Assembly (NCBI GenBank): GCA_018268915.1
Contig: JAFDVQ010000012.1
Span: 1-64,000, forward strand
DNA from: Acidobacteriota bacterium
Lineage (GTDB): Bacteria; Acidobacteriota; Terriglobia; Terriglobales; Acidobacteriaceae
Length of the DNA: 64,000 nucleotides
Reading direction: 5' to 3'
Part shown: piece after piece, positions 32,397 to 41,410 of the stretch
How the letters are laid out: the number at the start of each line of letters is the position of its first letter
Position numbering within the stretch: position 1 is the first letter of the stretch
The notes under the pieces: generated by a model
What the model was told of the DNA's origin: nothing
The model's input: the letters and a program-made list of their open reading frames with translations, nothing else
The model's database searches: none
Position numbers and translations under genes: made by a program

Positions 32397-33472
32397 AAAA
32401 CGGGCTGGCGAAGTGCGGGCGTGTGGTGACTGCGGCTGCGTTTGCATGCCTGCTTGCGTCGGTTGCCTGGGCCGGCGGCAAGCCGAAGGTAGCGAAGCCG
32501 AGCGAGCTATGGCAGCTTTCGCTGGATGGTGGACGAAGCTTGACCTGGGAACACAGCTTTAGCTCAGAGTCGGAGGTCAAACCGAATCGCGGATTCTGGA
32601 ACAAGCTGGTGGATGTTGTTGCGGGCTCTCCTGACTTCAAATTTCTGGTGCGGCCCTACAGCGTTATCTCTGACTCGAAGGGCCGCATTATCGTGACGGA
32701 TCCGGGCGCCTCGGGCGTTCATGTCTTCGACTTCGGACAGAAGAAATACAAGTTCATCGAGCGCAGAGAGAAAGTGCGAGACGCGATGCTAGCGCCGCAG
32801 TGCGTAGCGGTGGACGGGCAGGACAATATTTATGTCACGGATTCTGAGTCCGGAAAGATATTTGTCTTTGAGCCGAGCGGGAAATATCTGAGGGCCATCG
32901 GAAGCTTGAAGGGTGGAGAGGGATATTTCAAGCGGCCAACAGGAATTGCAATCGATGCCTCCGCACAGCGAATGTATGTGACCGACACATTGCGGGACGA
33001 GATATTCATTCTTGATCTGCAAGGCAAAGCGATCGACAGGTTTGGAGAGACAGGGCAGGGCGAAGGCGAATTCAACTTGCCTACCGAGTTGCGGCTGAGT
33101 GGCGATGATCTGCTGGTTGTGGACTCAATGAATTTCCGTATTCAGGCGTTCAACCGCGAAGGGAAGTTCGAGTTTTCGATCGGCAAGTCAGGCGACACGA
33201 CAGGAGCGATATTCAGGCCCAAGGCCGTCAGCGTCGATTCAGAGCGCAATGTATACGTTGTGGATGCGCAATGGGGAGCAGTACAGGTCTTCAACCGGCA
33301 GGGACAGTTGCTCTATTACTTCGGGGCAAAGGGAACCCATGCTGGAGAGTTTCAGTTGCCGTCAGGGCTTTTTATAGACCATGATGATCGGGTCTATGTA
33401 GTGGATTCTTTCAACCGGCGAGTGCAAGTTTTTCAGTATGCTGGAGTGAAGAATCCAACCGGAGGGCAATGA
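32378..33472 (+). CDS. NHL-repeat beta-propeller protein
   Basis: About 364 residues. A signal peptide (TAAAFACLLASVAWA) is followed by a six-bladed NHL propeller, with repeats such as APQCVAVDGQDNIYVTDSES, RPTGIAIDASAQRMYVTDT and LPSGLFIDHDDRVYVVDSFN. The likely GTG start at 32378 overlaps the barrel gene by 19 bases; GTG codons at 32423 and 32426 are alternatives. The overlap implies translational coupling. NHL proteins recur in multihaem cytochrome and porin-cytochrome gene clusters, where they may act as scaffolds. The next cytochrome gene starts 2 bases after the stop. Confidence 0.75.
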   Translation: MVQHLLKNGLAKCGRVVTAAAFACLLASVAWAGGKPKVAKPSELWQLSLDGGRSLTWEHSFSSESEVKPNRGFWNKLVDVVAGSPDFKFLVRPYSVISDSKGRIIVTDPGASGVHVFDFGQKKYKFIERREKVRDAMLAPQCVAVDGQDNIYVTDSESGKIFVFEPSGKYLRAIGSLKGGEGYFKRPTGIAIDASAQRMYVTDTLRDEIFILDLQGKAIDRFGETGQGEGEFNLPTELRLSGDDLLVVDSMNFRIQAFNREGKFEFSIGKSGDTTGAIFRPKAVSVDSERNVYVVDAQWGAVQVFNRQGQLLYYFGAKGTHAGEFQLPSGLFIDHDDRVYVVDSFNRRVQVFQYAGVKNPTGGQ

Positions 33473-33473
33473 G

Positions 33474-35366
33474 GTGGGGGCCAGGGCACTGCTTGTTGTG
33501 CTTCTCCTTGGGCTATCGGGGGCAGCCACTCAAGCTCAAATCACGGGAGACGCGCTAGGGGCACATAATCTCGGGCCTGGCGGCACTTCTTCTGTTACAG
33601 GCACACGGGCGGACGCCTGTGCCTACTGCCATGCTCCGCACTCGGGCATGAACATGGGTCTCTGGAACCAAAAGCTCACAACTCAGAACTACAACACCTA
33701 CACCAGCAACACTGGAACAAACATCACGACGCAGCCGACACTCGGAGGCGTGAGCAATCAGTGCCTGAGTTGCCATGACGGCACCGTGGCTGTTGGCGCG
33801 ACTGTGGCGTATGGGCAAGTTACGACGCACGGGGCGATGAAGACAGCCGATGTCTTTGGCAGCAACATGCAGTCGTCGCATCCGTTCAGCCTCGTGACGC
33901 CCTTACAAGACAGCATCGATCTGGCTGCATCGCTGGTGGGAAGCGGAAAAACCGCCGATCCCACCGGTGCGGTGACACTGGTCAACGGAAACGTAGAGTG
34001 CACTTCGTGCCACAATCCCCACGTGCAGGCGAAAGACCCGGTATCGCTGAATTTTCTGGTGAAAGACAGTTCGAGTGGGCAGCTTTGTCTTGCCTGCCAT
34101 GATCCGGCGCGCACGATGGGCGGCAAGGTCAATCCGCTGACAGATTGGGCTACGAGCGCACACGCGGTTTCTCAAAGCAAGATTTCGCCGTCGGCCATGG
34201 TGGGCAGCTATCCGACCGTGGCGAGTGATGCGTGCAACTCGTGCCACGCGCCGCACAATGCCAGCGGACCGGCACGTCTCCTTCGCGGGCAGAACGAGCA
34301 GGATTGCATCGCCTGCCACAACGGGGGTTCGAACATCTCTCCCATGCCGGCGTATGGCAATGTGTTCGCCGAATACGCGACTCCCAAGGTAGGCCATCCC
34401 TTCCCCGCTTCCACGAACCCGCACGATGCGGCGGAAGACACGCTGCTGAATAACAATCGCCATGCAACCTGCGTAGATTGCCACAGCGCGCACGGTTCTG
34501 AGCAGGTGACGTCTTTCCTCCCGCCTCCCGCGATTCGAATCTCGCAGAAGAATGTTGCAGGCATTAATGCTGCAGACGGAACCAGCGTTCTGACACCGGC
34601 GGTGAACCAGTACGAGAGTTGTTTGCGCTGCCATGGAACGAGTACAGGGAAGCAGTCGCTGCCGATCTACGGTTACTTCCCGGCGCGGGCAGTGGTTCCT
34701 GGAGATCCGCTGAACCTGATTCCGCAGTTCGCGCAGACCGCAACGTCCAGCCACCCGGTGATGCATACGCGGAGCAGCGCTTTCCCCCAGCCTAGTCTTC
34801 TGACGAATATGCTGAACCTCGATGGGTTGACGGCGGGACGATCGATGGGTACGCAACTACTCTGCAGCGACTGCCACAACAGTGATGACAATCGCGAGTT
34901 CGGCGGATCGGGTGCAAATGGGCCGCATGGTTCGAGGTGGACGCACATCCTGGAACGGCGTTACGAGATGAGCCAGGCAGCGGTGCCGGGCGCGCTGATC
35001 ACGAATCCATTTCCGAGTCCCGATCTGAGCGTGAATGGGCCGTACGCGCTATGCGGAAAATGCCATGACATGGCCAACCAGGTCATGAAGGACACAAGCT
35101 TTGCAGGGCATGGAAGTCACATCAATGCGGGCATGAGCTGCTCGACTTGCCACACAGCGCATGGAATGGGCGCGACGAGCGGCAATATCAGTGGTGAACG
35201 ACTGGTGAACTTCGATGTGAACGTGGTGGCACAGAATGCTGGCCTGCCGATCAGCTATAACCGGGCTACCAATTCGTGCACCCTGGTGTGCCACGGAGTC
35301 ACTCACACTGGCACTGGATCGGGAACGACGACCACGGCGGCATTGAAGATCGGGGCAAGGCTATAG
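33474..35366 (+). CDS. Dodecaheme c-type cytochrome (11 CxxCH plus one CxxxCH)
   Basis: A 630-residue exported protein with a signal peptide (residues 1-22). Eleven CxxCH sites are visible (CAYCH, CLSCH, CTSCH, CLACH, CNSCH, CIACH, CVDCH, CLRCH, CSDCH, CGKCH, CSTCH). A twelfth site near the C-terminus is CTLVCH, with three residues between the cysteines. Many sites are followed by a second His (CHAPH, CHNPH, CHSAHG, CHTAHG), giving bis-His ligation. It is probably the main electron carrier of the conduit, lodged in the barrel or on the cell surface. GTG at 33474 begins 2 bases after the NHL stop. It converges on the second tetraheme gene with only 7 bases between them. Confidence 0.88.
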   Translation: MGARALLVVLLLGLSGAATQAQITGDALGAHNLGPGGTSSVTGTRADACAYCHAPHSGMNMGLWNQKLTTQNYNTYTSNTGTNITTQPTLGGVSNQCLSCHDGTVAVGATVAYGQVTTHGAMKTADVFGSNMQSSHPFSLVTPLQDSIDLAASLVGSGKTADPTGAVTLVNGNVECTSCHNPHVQAKDPVSLNFLVKDSSSGQLCLACHDPARTMGGKVNPLTDWATSAHAVSQSKISPSAMVGSYPTVASDACNSCHAPHNASGPARLLRGQNEQDCIACHNGGSNISPMPAYGNVFAEYATPKVGHPFPASTNPHDAAEDTLLNNNRHATCVDCHSAHGSEQVTSFLPPPAIRISQKNVAGINAADGTSVLTPAVNQYESCLRCHGTSTGKQSLPIYGYFPARAVVPGDPLNLIPQFAQTATSSHPVMHTRSSAFPQPSLLTNMLNLDGLTAGRSMGTQLLCSDCHNSDDNREFGGSGANGPHGSRWTHILERRYEMSQAAVPGALITNPFPSPDLSVNGPYALCGKCHDMANQVMKDTSFAGHGSHINAGMSCSTCHTAHGMGATSGNISGERLVNFDVNVVAQNAGLPISYNRATNSCTLVCHGVTHTGTGSGTTTTAALKIGARL

Positions 35367-35373
35367 TTCGCGT

Positions 35374-36240
35374 CTAAAACACGGTGCCGGCTGTGCTTCC
35401 ATTCATCTCGTTCGATTTGTCGCCGTGGCACTGACGGCAGAACTGCGCTGTCTGATTCGACATGGCATTGGTGCTGGCCGGATTGTATGGCGCGCGCAGG
35501 AAGAACATGGTGGCGTAGTTGCCGGGCGGCAGGCCTGAGTTCGACGTCTGCGTGACTTTCACGACGTTCATCACGTGGGGGTCGTGGCAGGTAGTGCAGA
35601 CGATGACCGCGCGGTTGTTGTAAGCGCCGGGCTTGACGAAGAATCCGTAGCTTGAAACGAAGTGGCTGCTGTTCGCCCCACGCATGGAGATGGCCCCGTT
35701 CGCCTCTGCACAGTCCCAGCCGTCGCCGCCGCAACTGATGCGCGCGCTGAGTCCCATTGGGTGTTCGCTGACGAAACTGCCAGCCGCGATGCCGCCGCTG
35801 CCAATAAGCGTGGGCACCTGCGAGCGGATGCCATAGGTGGAGGGCAGCGTTTCGTAAACCTTGTTCTTCATCATTGCGGCGGGCGCGAAGTTTCCGTCGT
35901 GGCAACTGAGGCAGGTGAGCATGCCTGCTACGTCCGGTGTGTTGGCTGACATGCTTGCGGGAAGCACTTCGACAAACTTGCCGCCGCCCGTCGTTATGGA
36001 CTTGCCGTAAAGGCTGGTGACGTCTTCGCCCCAGAGGATTGGATTACGCATCGCGGAAGCATCAACGGCACGAGCCTTGCCATTGCCGGAAGGCCCGCTA
36101 TGCGGAGCATGACAAGCAGTGCAGCCGCGGCCGTAGTTGAGATGAGCACCGAGAACGTCTGTTCCGGGAGTGGTAATTTGTGCGGCCGAGATAATGCCGG
36201 AGGCGAGGGTTGTTAGTAGGACGAGGGAAAAACGATTCAT
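35374..36240 (-). CDS. Tetraheme c-type cytochrome (paralogue 2, inverted)
   Basis: A 288-residue periplasmic cytochrome with four CxxCH sites (CTACH, CLSCH, CTTCH, CRQCH) in the same order and spacing as the protein at 28559; long strings are shared (TDVLGAHLNYGRGCTACHA, NYATMFFLR, SNQTAQFCRQCHG). It lies on the opposite strand at the far end of the cluster. I start at ATG 36240 with MNRFSLVLLTTL as signal peptide; a reading from 36324 would run into non-coding sequence. Two versions of one carrier at both ends suggest an inverted duplication, perhaps under separate control. Confidence 0.87.
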   Translation of the reverse strand: MNRFSLVLLTTLASGIISAAQITTPGTDVLGAHLNYGRGCTACHAPHSGPSGNGKARAVDASAMRNPILWGEDVTSLYGKSITTGGGKFVEVLPASMSANTPDVAGMLTCLSCHDGNFAPAAMMKNKVYETLPSTYGIRSQVPTLIGSGGIAAGSFVSEHPMGLSARISCGGDGWDCAEANGAISMRGANSSHFVSSYGFFVKPGAYNNRAVIVCTTCHDPHVMNVVKVTQTSNSGLPPGNYATMFFLRAPYNPASTNAMSNQTAQFCRQCHGDKSNEMNGSTAGTVF

Positions 36241-36315
36241 GGAATGGAGCCTCAGGGTTCTGTTCCATGTATCGGCGGGATGGTGCGACGGATTAGAGGA
36301 GCCGGCTTGTTGGCT

Positions 36316-36354
36316 CCCACTCATCGCACGATGAGGCTGCGCGATGAATGAGGC
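36316..36354. repeat. Intergenic palindrome of the CTCATCGCAC type (degenerate tail)
   Basis: CCCACTCATCGCAC (36316-36329) pairs with GCGCGATGAATG (36339-36350), followed by AGGCAC in place of GGGGCAC. Confidence 0.7.
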
Positions 36355-36394
36355 ACAGTTTCGATGTTGCGAGTGTTATCCCGGTCTTGGCTTG

Positions 36395-37882
36395 TCAGAG
36401 ATTTGCGGCCTTGGCTCGAGTAGTGGCAATGAATGCGTCATCGTCTGTCGAAAGCCCCGCCTTCATGGAGCCGAGATTGATCTCCACATTCGACAGCGCA
36501 CCGGTGATGGCTGCCTGCGCGAGGGCAACAGCGGTGATGAGGTCTGAGGCCATGTTGGGGTTGGTGATCGGCTTTAGTGATTCGGCGATCTTCTTTGCCT
36601 CAGCGGAACGTTCAGCCACGCCAAGCGGAACGCTGGTGGCATGGCGCAGGGCCGCATTCACGCCAACGCCGCCGTCATCTGTTTCGCGAGCGGCGCGATA
36701 GGCCTTCATGACGACGTTGTAGGATTCGGCGTCCGAATCGATGGCTGCTTTCAGCTCTTCGCGAAGTGGCGCGAGACGGGCGATGGCTTCGCTGAGTTGA
36801 GTTTCATATTGCAGGTACGCTTTCTTGCCGCGTGACATGGACGCGACCATGTGGGCCAGCCCCGCCGCCATCGCTCCAGCTGCAGCCGAGGCGCTGCCTC
36901 CGCCGGGTGTGGCAGTGGGCGCGGCAAGTTGTTCGACGAAAGGTTCAACTCCGGCACGAAGACCTCCGACGGCCATCTTGCCGCTCATGACGGCGGAGAG
37001 GCGGTTCTCGAGAATCAGGGATGAGTCGAAGTTTTCGATTTGCAGGAACCACTCGGCTGCCTGCTCGAGCGCGGCTTTGGGGATGAGGCCAACGATTTCG
37101 CTGGAGACGGGCATGACGCCGTAGCGGGCTGCTTCGCGCTTGACGAGTTCGAAGACGCGATGGATCGGCGTCTGCTCGAAGTCGGTGAGGTTCAAGGAGA
37201 CCTGGGCCATGCCGCGGACGAGGAATCCCGCGCCTTTGACAAAGCGCATGCCGCCGGAAGAGAAGCGGACGGTCTTGGCAATCTTCTTCGCGACATCGAC
37301 GTCCGTAGTATTGAGGAAGACGTTGTAGGCGACCAGAAATTTGCGTGCGCCGACGACCGTAGCGCCCGCTGTCGGATGGACGCGCGGCTCACCGAAGTCA
37401 GGACGCCGCGCAGGGTTGGTCGCGATTTCGGCGCGGATGCCTTCGAACTGGCCGCGTCGAACGTTCTCGAGGTTCTGGCGTTCCGGCAAAACGGCTGCGG
37501 CCTCGTAGAGATAGACGGGGATCCCGAACCGTTTCGCGATCTCGGCGCCAACGTGCTTCGCCATCGCGATGCAATCTTCGATAGTGACGCCTTCGATGGG
37601 GATGAAAGGAACCACATCGGCCGCGCCCATACGTGGATGGGCTCCCTGGTGCTGCGTGAGGTCAATGAGTTCGGCAGCTTTGCCGACACCGCGGATGGCG
37701 GCCTCCTGGATCGCTTCGCGCTCGCCGACGAGCGTGATGACGCAGCGGTTATGATCCGCGTCCATCTCGCGGTCGAGCAGGTACACGCCGGGTATCTTCA
37801 TGGCCTCGACGATGGCATCCACCTTCGCCTTATCGCGGCCTTCGGAGAAATTGGGAACGCACTCTACCAATGTGTTGGGCAC
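36395..37882 (-). CDS. ftcD: Glutamate formiminotransferase / formimino-THF cyclodeaminase fusion
   Basis: A 495-residue cytoplasmic protein with the two-domain layout of FTCD. Residues about 1-300 are the formiminotransferase (LVECVPNFSEGRD at the start, QHQGAHPRMGAADVVPF, TAGATVVGARKFLVAYNV). Residues about 310-495 are the cyclodeaminase (APTATPGGGSASAAAGAMAA). It passes the formimino group of formiminoglutamate to tetrahydrofolate and releases ammonia, the last steps of histidine degradation by this route. The start is GTG at 37882. hutU and hutI lie on the other strand 2-5 kb away; hutH is not in the window. Confidence 0.93.
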   Translation of the reverse strand: MPNTLVECVPNFSEGRDKAKVDAIVEAMKIPGVYLLDREMDADHNRCVITLVGEREAIQEAAIRGVGKAAELIDLTQHQGAHPRMGAADVVPFIPIEGVTIEDCIAMAKHVGAEIAKRFGIPVYLYEAAAVLPERQNLENVRRGQFEGIRAEIATNPARRPDFGEPRVHPTAGATVVGARKFLVAYNVFLNTTDVDVAKKIAKTVRFSSGGMRFVKGAGFLVRGMAQVSLNLTDFEQTPIHRVFELVKREAARYGVMPVSSEIVGLIPKAALEQAAEWFLQIENFDSSLILENRLSAVMSGKMAVGGLRAGVEPFVEQLAAPTATPGGGSASAAAGAMAAGLAHMVASMSRGKKAYLQYETQLSEAIARLAPLREELKAAIDSDAESYNVVMKAYRAARETDDGGVGVNAALRHATSVPLGVAERSAEAKKIAESLKPITNPNMASDLITAVALAQAAITGALSNVEINLGSMKAGLSTDDDAFIATTRAKAANL

Positions 37883-37930
37883 GAGGAGAGGATAAATCAG
37901 CAGGCCAATCGCGGAAGACCTCCACGAAAA

Positions 37931-38623
37931 CTAAACCGGCCTGCCCAGGAAGTACCAGGAGATCTCTATAAGGACGTAGGCAGCTAGAGTGATCTGGAAT
38001 GGACGTGACGGCCGGGCAGAGCGCCTGTCATAGGCGATCAACGCAACGAGAAGTGCATCGATCAGGATCAGGCATATCGTCTGGGAGGTCGATTGCCGGA
38101 AGTTCAGCCAGTAGCCCAATGTTCTTGCCAGACCGGCTGGTAGTACCACTAGGACAATGCAGATCATGTATCGCATATGGGCGGAAACATTGCGTGATTT
38201 GATCGAAGAAAGTGCTAGGCCATAGAGTGATCCCAAAAGAACAAGTTGCACAGCCGATAGAAACTCATCGTTCCGGGCGGCGGAAATCGAGGCTCCGTCA
38301 GCCAGATGCTCGCGGTACTCCTTCCAGAGCATGGCTACCGAGAAAATTAGAATGAAAGGCATCAATGCATTTGTGAGCTTGCCGAGCTTACGGTGGGCCG
38401 AGAATGCCTTGAACCGAATCGCGATCGGTTGAATAATCAGCAACGCGAGAAAGCAGAAGAGGAGAATCGCATGCACGTGGACCGCTGCGGTAATCGATGC
38501 ATCCAATCTCGGAAACTCGGATAGGTAGGGAATCCAGAAACCTGCTATGAAAATGGGAATCAGAGCAAGCAACACATATCCGAGATTGCGATAAGCACGT
38601 TCCATCTCTAATGCATTTTGCAT
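37931..38623 (-). CDS. Multi-pass membrane protein of unknown function
   Basis: About 230 residues with six to seven membrane helices and few charged loops. A HVHAILLFCFLALLIIQP helix and an HRKLGKL loop are visible. Histidines in the helices recall haem-binding membrane proteins of the DUF420/cytochrome b-like kind, but that is weak. I start at ATG 38623, and an ATG six codons later is possible. It lies 30 bases after the mutase-like gene on the same strand, so the two probably form a unit. Confidence 0.55.
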   Translation of the reverse strand: MQNALEMERAYRNLGYVLLALIPIFIAGFWIPYLSEFPRLDASITAAVHVHAILLFCFLALLIIQPIAIRFKAFSAHRKLGKLTNALMPFILIFSVAMLWKEYREHLADGASISAARNDEFLSAVQLVLLGSLYGLALSSIKSRNVSAHMRYMICIVLVVLPAGLARTLGYWLNFRQSTSQTICLILIDALLVALIAYDRRSARPSRPFQITLAAYVLIEISWYFLGRPV

Positions 38624-38652
38624 GACGTGGCGTCGCCATGATGCGATTCGAA

Positions 38653-39096
38653 TCAGGCCTCCGGTTTTTTCCGTAAAGCCCACAGGATCAGTAGACACAT
38701 CACCATTACGAGAGTGGAAACCTGAAGCAAGATTTTCACGATGAGCTCCATCCACGGAGTTGCGCCGCCCGGCATGGATGAACCGCTGACGACCATCATC
38801 CCCTTTGCGCTCCACAGGCCGGCGAGCTGCGCGCCAATCCAGTTCGCGTAGAGGCCTACGAGTGCGGAAATGCGCGCTGCGGTGACGACGCCGTTTTTGC
38901 CAAGAGCGGGCCAGATCGCAGCCAAACCGAAGAGCAGCGCTCCTTGTACGACTCCAATGGAGTGAGCCTCGAGTGCCGTGTGCGGCGATTTGGCGAACAT
39001 TGTAGTGAAGCCGGAGAGGAGGCCTAGAAAGGTCATGACGGCGCCGTGGGCTGCCAGGGCGCGGTCGATTGCGGGCATAGGGCGTGCATTGTCCAT
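38653..39096 (-). CDS. Membrane isomerase, hydroxylaminobenzene mutase/styrene-oxide isomerase-like
   Basis: A 147-residue protein with four membrane helices. Conserved features of the hydroxylaminobenzene mutase and styrene-oxide isomerase group seem present: AAHGAVMTFLGLLSGF in helix 1, LEAHSIGVVQGALLFGLAAI in helix 2 and LVGLYANWIGAQLAGLW in helix 3. In the known enzymes these positions bind haem or catalyse intramolecular rearrangements of aromatic compounds. No aromatic degradation genes are near, so the substrate is open. ATG at 39096 is preferred; a longer reading from 39138 lacks support. Confidence 0.55.
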   Translation of the reverse strand: MDNARPMPAIDRALAAHGAVMTFLGLLSGFTTMFAKSPHTALEAHSIGVVQGALLFGLAAIWPALGKNGVVTAARISALVGLYANWIGAQLAGLWSAKGMMVVSGSSMPGGATPWMELIVKILLQVSTLVMVMCLLILWALRKKPEA

Positions 39097-39204
39097 TGAT
39101 GAAACCTGAACGTGGAGTGGTGGAAGCCCGGAAAGCATACATGCCCAGTGGGTGTCCTGAAAAGAATTTCCGTTTCACGGCTTTACATGTCAGGATGGCT
39201 TCTT

Positions 39205-39612
39205 ATGCAGGAGATTTCGCCAGAGCTTAGGGATTTTGCTGAACGCTATACCGCTGCGTGGTGCAGCCAGGATCCAGATAAGGTTGCGGCATTCTTTTCG
39301 CCCAACGGCTCGCTAGCGATCAACGGCGGACCGCCATCACTTGGACGGGCGGCGATCAGCCAGGCGGCGAAATCGTTCATGCTCGCTTTTCCGGATCTGT
39401 GTGTCGGGATGGATCGCCTCGCTCAGGCCGGCGAACGCATCGAGTATCACTGGACGCTGACAGGGACGAATACAGGCCCGGGCGGTACTGGACGTACGGT
39501 TCGGACCATCGGATACGAGAGCTGGAGTATTGGAGCGGACGGGCTGATCGACGAGTCGGTGGGGAGTTTCGACGCGGACGACTATGAACGGCAGATATCG
39601 GGCAGAGCATGA
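39205..39612 (+). CDS. SnoaL-like (NTF2-fold) protein
   Basis: A 135-residue protein with the cone-shaped alpha+beta fold of SnoaL-like polyketide cyclases: ELRDFAERYTAAWCSQDPDKVAAFFSPNG at the start, then FPDLCVGMDRL, IEYHWTLTGTNTGPGGTGR and a final strand. Such proteins are cyclases, isomerases or binding proteins; a role in polyketide synthesis is not implied. ATG at 39205 has AGGA upstream; ATG at 39187 is possible. It precedes hutU by 130 bases. Confidence 0.7.
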   Translation: MQEISPELRDFAERYTAAWCSQDPDKVAAFFSPNGSLAINGGPPSLGRAAISQAAKSFMLAFPDLCVGMDRLAQAGERIEYHWTLTGTNTGPGGTGRTVRTIGYESWSIGADGLIDESVGSFDADDYERQISGRA

Positions 39613-39742
39613 TAGGAGCCTTGCGTTTTGACGGCACAAATCGGAGATCTATTCGCCCTTTGAAGGGCTCGGTACGTCCGACGTGGCCGGTAGTATTCTC
39701 TACTTGGCTGAGCGAGACTCGGCCGCCGAGCAGGAGCCCATC

Positions 39743-41407
39743 ATGTCTACCGCAACTTCTCCCGTCATTCAGGCACCACGCGGCACTCAGCTACGTTGCA
39801 AAGGCTGGCAGCAGGAGGCGGCACTGCGCTGCCTGATGAACAATCTCGATCCTGAAGTCGCGGAGCGGCCTTCGGATCTTGTGGTCTATGGCGGAATCGG
39901 GCGTGCGGCCCGCAACTGGGAGTGCTACTACGCAATCGTGCGGGAGCTGGAGCGGCTTGGACCCGAGGATACGCTGCTGGTGCAGTCGGGCAAGCCGGTG
40001 GCAGTGTTTCCGACGCATGACATGGCTCCGCGCGTAATCATCGCCAACTCCAACCTGGTGGGGAAGTGGGCGACATGGGACCACTTCCATGAGCTCGACC
40101 GGAAGGGCCTGATGATGTACGGGCAGATGACTGCGGGTTCTTGGATCTACATCGGCACGCAGGGAATTCTGCAGGGAACTTTTCAGACTTTCGCGGCGCT
40201 GGCGGAGCGGCACTTTGGCGGAAGCCTGAAACACAAACTTGTCGTCACCGGCGGCATGGGTGGTATGGGCGGAGCGCAGCCGCTTTCAGTGACGATGAAC
40301 GATGGCGTGGTGCTGGTGATTGAAGTGGACCGGCAGCGGATTAAGCGTCGCATTGAAACGCGCTATTGCGACACCATCAGCGAAGATCTCGATGAAGCCT
40401 TGAAGCTGTGCGAAGCTGCGCGGCGAGAAGGTCGCGGCCTTTCCGTCGGACTGGTGGGGAATTGCGCCGACGTGCTGCCGGAGATTGCGCGGCGCGGGGT
40501 GCAGGTTGACGTTGTCACCGATCAGACCAGCGCGCACGATCCATTGAATGGATATGTTCCGCAAGGGCTCACGCTGGACCAAGCCGCAGACCTGAGGAGG
40601 CGCGATCCTGAGGAATATGTTCGCAGGTCAACTGCGAGCATGGTGACGCACGTGGATGCGATGCTGGCGCTACAGCGTGCGGGAGCCGTGGTGTTTGACT
40701 ACGGCAACAACATTCGGCGGTTCGCGTTTGATGCGGGGTGCGCCGATGCATTTCTGATTTCGGGATTTGTGCCGGAGTACATTCGTCCACTGTTCTGCAC
40801 GGGAGCGGGGCCGTTCCGGTGGGTGGCGCTATCGGGCGATCCGAAGGACATCGATGTTACGGACGACTTGGCGCTGGAACTGTTTCCGGACAACGAGATT
40901 CTGAATCGGTGGATGAGGCTGGCGCGCGGCAGGTTCGCGTTTCAGGGATTGCCGGCACGAATCTGCTGGCTCGGATATGGCGACCGCGCTCGGATGGGCG
41001 AGGCGATCAACGACCTTGTGAAGAAGGGTAAGATCTCGGCGCCGGTTGCAATCGGTCGCGATCATCTGGATACCGGATCGGTCGCGAGTCCCTATCGCGA
41101 GACCGAAAAGATGCTGGACGGAACGGATGCAGTCGCAGACTGGCCACTGTTGAACTTCGCGCTGAACACCGCATCGGGTGCCACGTGGGTTAGCTTTCAC
41201 CATGGCGGCGGAGTAGGAATGGGCTTCTCGCTTCACGCGGGACAAGTGACTGTCGCTGACGGTACTGAGATGGCGTCGAAGAAAATCTCACGCGTGCTGA
41301 ACAACGACCCCGGAATCGGAGTCGCGCGTCACGCGGATGCGGGATATGAGTTGGCGCAAGAGACAGCGCGAGAGAAGAGGATTCGCATACCGATGGCGGG
41401 GAAGTGA
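39743..41407 (+). CDS. hutU: Urocanate hydratase HutU
   Basis: A 554-residue cytoplasmic enzyme of the usual length. Recognisable segments are WQQEAALRCLMNNLDPEVAE, VYGGIGRAARNW, GSWIYIGTQGILQGT, VVTGGMGGMGGAQPLS and the active-site region ISGFVPEYIRPLFCTGAGPF, with the conserved Cys next to the NAD site. It converts urocanate to imidazolonepropionate with tightly bound NAD. ATG at 39743 has AGGAG upstream. A DUF3592 gene and hutI follow on the same strand. Confidence 0.96.
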   Translation: MSTATSPVIQAPRGTQLRCKGWQQEAALRCLMNNLDPEVAERPSDLVVYGGIGRAARNWECYYAIVRELERLGPEDTLLVQSGKPVAVFPTHDMAPRVIIANSNLVGKWATWDHFHELDRKGLMMYGQMTAGSWIYIGTQGILQGTFQTFAALAERHFGGSLKHKLVVTGGMGGMGGAQPLSVTMNDGVVLVIEVDRQRIKRRIETRYCDTISEDLDEALKLCEAARREGRGLSVGLVGNCADVLPEIARRGVQVDVVTDQTSAHDPLNGYVPQGLTLDQAADLRRRDPEEYVRRSTASMVTHVDAMLALQRAGAVVFDYGNNIRRFAFDAGCADAFLISGFVPEYIRPLFCTGAGPFRWVALSGDPKDIDVTDDLALELFPDNEILNRWMRLARGRFAFQGLPARICWLGYGDRARMGEAINDLVKKGKISAPVAIGRDHLDTGSVASPYRETEKMLDGTDAVADWPLLNFALNTASGATWVSFHHGGGVGMGFSLHAGQVTVADGTEMASKKISRVLNNDPGIGVARHADAGYELAQETAREKRIRIPMAGK

Positions 41408-41410
41408 ACG

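Noticed and set aside
33903..34856. 317-codon reading frame opposite the 12-heme cytochrome
   Set aside because: Arg-rich product without domain features; the cytochrome with its haem motifs is clearly the gene.
37040..37987. 315-codon frame opposite ftcD
   Set aside because: Antisense to a clear FTCD gene; no recognisable domain.
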